From the NCBI GenBank assembly GCA_900314565.1, contig OMVU01000019.1:50681-114680 (forward strand): a stretch of 64,000 bases of DNA, given 5' to 3'. The position numbers and the translations under genes were made by a program. This DNA is from an uncultured Eubacteriales bacterium. GTDB taxonomy: Bacteria; Bacillota; Clostridia; Lachnospirales; Lachnospiraceae. Below are positions 62,776 to 64,000 of the stretch, in pieces; the first letter of the stretch is position 1; every line of letters begins with the position of its first letter. Under the pieces are notes generated by a model, which was given only the letters and a program-made list of their open reading frames with translations, did no database searches and was not told the origin of the DNA.

Positions 62776-64000
62776 TCATTCTGTCCATTTGTTCCGCGGC
62801 CGGAGATCTCTCCTCTTAAGACCGCCTGCGCGTTCCCGATATTCTCCGCAAGTCAGGACATTGCCGTTCGCTGTCGCGTATCCGCGCATCTCCGCCTTCG
62901 CGTCTGACGCCGCGAGATTGACCGCTGCCGTCCCGCCGGAATACGTCCGGCCGTCCGCCCGGAACATACCCGCCAGGGTCCTGACACTGCTCCCGAACAC
63001 GCCCTTTATATAGATGTCGCCCGCCTTCGGTTCGCCGGTTCTTTCGATTCCGCTTCCGTCTGACGTCCCGTCCGCAATGATCTGTGCCCCTTCGTCAGCC
63101 AGAGCAATGCTCCTGTTCTCGCCGATCGATACTGCTGCAGACCCGTCTGCCGCTGCTGCCGCAAAATCCTGTCCGTAAGCGGAAGGATCTTTTCCTGCCA
63201 TGGAATATGTCCCGCGCACGTCTTTATTGTCCGCGAGGATATATACCCTGAGGCCTTCCACGACACGGCCTTCTCCGACCGTTGCCTTCGTATCCGTCCT
63301 TACATCGCTGAGGGCAAAGGAAGCCCCCACGCCGATATTCCCCGGCGTTTCCTCTTCGGACGTCCGGACAGGCTTTCCGTCTTCGGAGACACCCGCCGTA
63401 GCGACCGTCTCCTCGGTGTGCAGGTCTTCCGCCTTGATGACCATGTCTTTTGCAGCCGAGACCTGTGCTGTCCCTGCCTCGATCTCCGCCCTGGATGTTC
63501 CGTATACTTCATTGACCGCGATGCTCCCGACAAGGCCGGTCTTTCCGTCCCCGGCCCCGGAGACTGCCGTCACCCTGTATGTGGCCGCATCCGCATCCGG
63601 GATGCCTGCATGGACCGTAACGGACGTCGCTGTCGCCTTGCCGCTGTCGAGCAGTGCCGCAAAATCGTAAGCGACTACATTCACCGCCGCTGCGGTACCG
63701 GTCCCGTTCTTTACGGAAGAAGCATCCGCGGAAATGTCCGCGCCGTTCTCCCCGATGGCCTCGACCACGAGATCGCCGCTGGCCACGATCGTGTACCTTC
63801 CACTCACTGCTGCATTCGCGTAATTCTTTTCCACATTCTGCGCATAGGCCGCTGCAGCGCCCATGCTGCCCTCAGCGGTCTTTGCCTTCGCCCGTGTCCT
63901 CCCGAGCCCCCAGGGGATCGCTCCGCCTGCCGCGGAAGCGATGGAGGCTGCCCCGTCAAGGATCCCTGAGATCCGTTGGTCCGCCTCCCCGTCTTCGCCG
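62776..64000 (-). CDS. Giant adhesin, N-terminal-side fragment (cut by window edge, ends at frameshift)
   Basis: The frame is open from the window edge to a TGA at 62778-62776 (about 408 codons seen). It has the same repeat style as the downstream frame (GVGASFALSDVRTDTKATVG, AAAVNVVAYDFAALLDSGKA). An internal ATG at 63864 is not a real start, since the frame runs on without a stop through GGAIPWGLGRTRAKAKTAEG. The last 25 residues (GEYRERAGGLKRRDLRPRNK and beyond) are out-of-frame sequence after the one-base shift near 62850. Signal peptide and true start lie beyond the window. Confidence 0.75.
   Translation of the reverse strand, partial: GEDGEADQRISGILDGAASIASAAGGAIPWGLGRTRAKAKTAEGSMGAAAAYAQNVEKNYANAAVSGRYTIVASGDLVVEAIGENGADISADASSVKNGTGTAAAVNVVAYDFAALLDSGKATATSVTVHAGIPDADAATYRVTAVSGAGDGKTGLVGSIAVNEVYGTSRAEIEAGTAQVSAAKDMVIKAEDLHTEETVATAGVSEDGKPVRTSEEETPGNIGVGASFALSDVRTDTKATVGEGRVVEGLRVYILADNKDVRGTYSMAGKDPSAYGQDFAAAAADGSAAVSIGENRSIALADEGAQIIADGTSDGSGIERTGEPKAGDIYIKGVFGSSVRTLAGMFRADGRTYSGGTAAVNLAASDAKAEMRGYATANGNVLTCGEYRERAGGLKRRDLRPRNKWTE
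62849..62854 (-). other. Single-base frameshift in the adhesin gene
   Basis: Minus-strand GTC CTG ACT TGC GGA leads to a premature stop. Dropping one T at 62850/62851 gives NVLTAENIGNAQAVLRGE, which continues into the 3131-residue frame with no stop for more than 3,160 codons. There is no long homopolymer, so this is a mutation or a sequence error rather than an obvious slippage switch. Confidence 0.75.

Overview
The window looks like chromosomal DNA of an anaerobic, gut-type Firmicute, most plausibly a Lachnospiraceae relative with moderately high GC. The evidence is a sodium-type V-ATPase operon, a CBS-DRTGG family II pyrophosphatase, formate-THF ligase, UgpC-type sugar ABC importers, strong AGGAGG ribosome sites, several TTG starts and a giant LktA-like surface adhesin. 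No rRNA, tRNA, CRISPR array, prophage or intact insertion sequence was seen. The genus is not determined. Both window edges cut genes: asnS on the left and the adhesin on the right.

Layout. 1-3.2 kb: the 5' part of asnS on the minus strand, preceded by a leader with micro-ORFs and a terminator; a hairpin-rich repeat relic; an Ldh2-family dehydrogenase; and a palindromic miniature element with a target duplication. 3.3-12.7 kb: a YkgJ-type cysteine-cluster protein, a MATE exporter, an nrfA-resB-resC unit (nitrite to ammonia plus its cytochrome c maturation), ppaC and an ECF S component. 12.8-24.1 kb: a complete V-ATPase operon read leftward (G-I-K-E-C-F-A-B-D) that ends in an overlapping gene for an 823-residue extracytoplasmic protein. 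24.2-27.1 kb: an RluA-type enzyme, a gene-poor AT-rich stretch with a second copy of the hairpin repeat, and a PucR-type regulator. 27.2-40.2 kb: a solute-binding protein with a disordered insert, pgi, an msmK-type ATPase, greA, an FAD oxidoreductase, a Na/Pi transporter, fhs and fumC. 40.3-46.3 kb: a complete sugar ABC importer (ATPase, two permeases, a binding protein anchored at both ends, and a lipoprotein), interrupted by a second palindromic miniature element. 46.3-49.3 kb: a P-loop ATPase, then bioY-bioB behind an operator-like palindrome and a highly structured leader RNA. 49.4-53.3 kb: a SUFU-domain protein, a lipoprotein and a TolA-like coiled-coil membrane protein. 53.4-64 kb: a giant adhesin gene broken by a one-base frameshift.

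How the genes fit together. Energy metabolism centres on ion-motive ATP chemistry (Na+-type V-ATPase), PPi hydrolysis, sugar uptake feeding glycolysis (ABC importers, pgi), one-carbon and C4 metabolism (fhs, fumC), and nitrite as an electron sink (nrfA). Cofactor supply appears to rely on import (BioY with BioB alone, and a solitary ECF S component). The accessory part is the surface: lipoproteins, coiled-coil protein and adhesin.

The least explained material is non-coding. It comprises the bioYB leader RNA, paralogous hairpin spacers inside the V-ATPase operon, the covarying hairpin repeat, two families of palindromic miniature elements, a recurring intergenic 10-mer, and the micro-ORF leader before asnS. 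All structure and family calls come from reading the sequence by eye; no searches were run.
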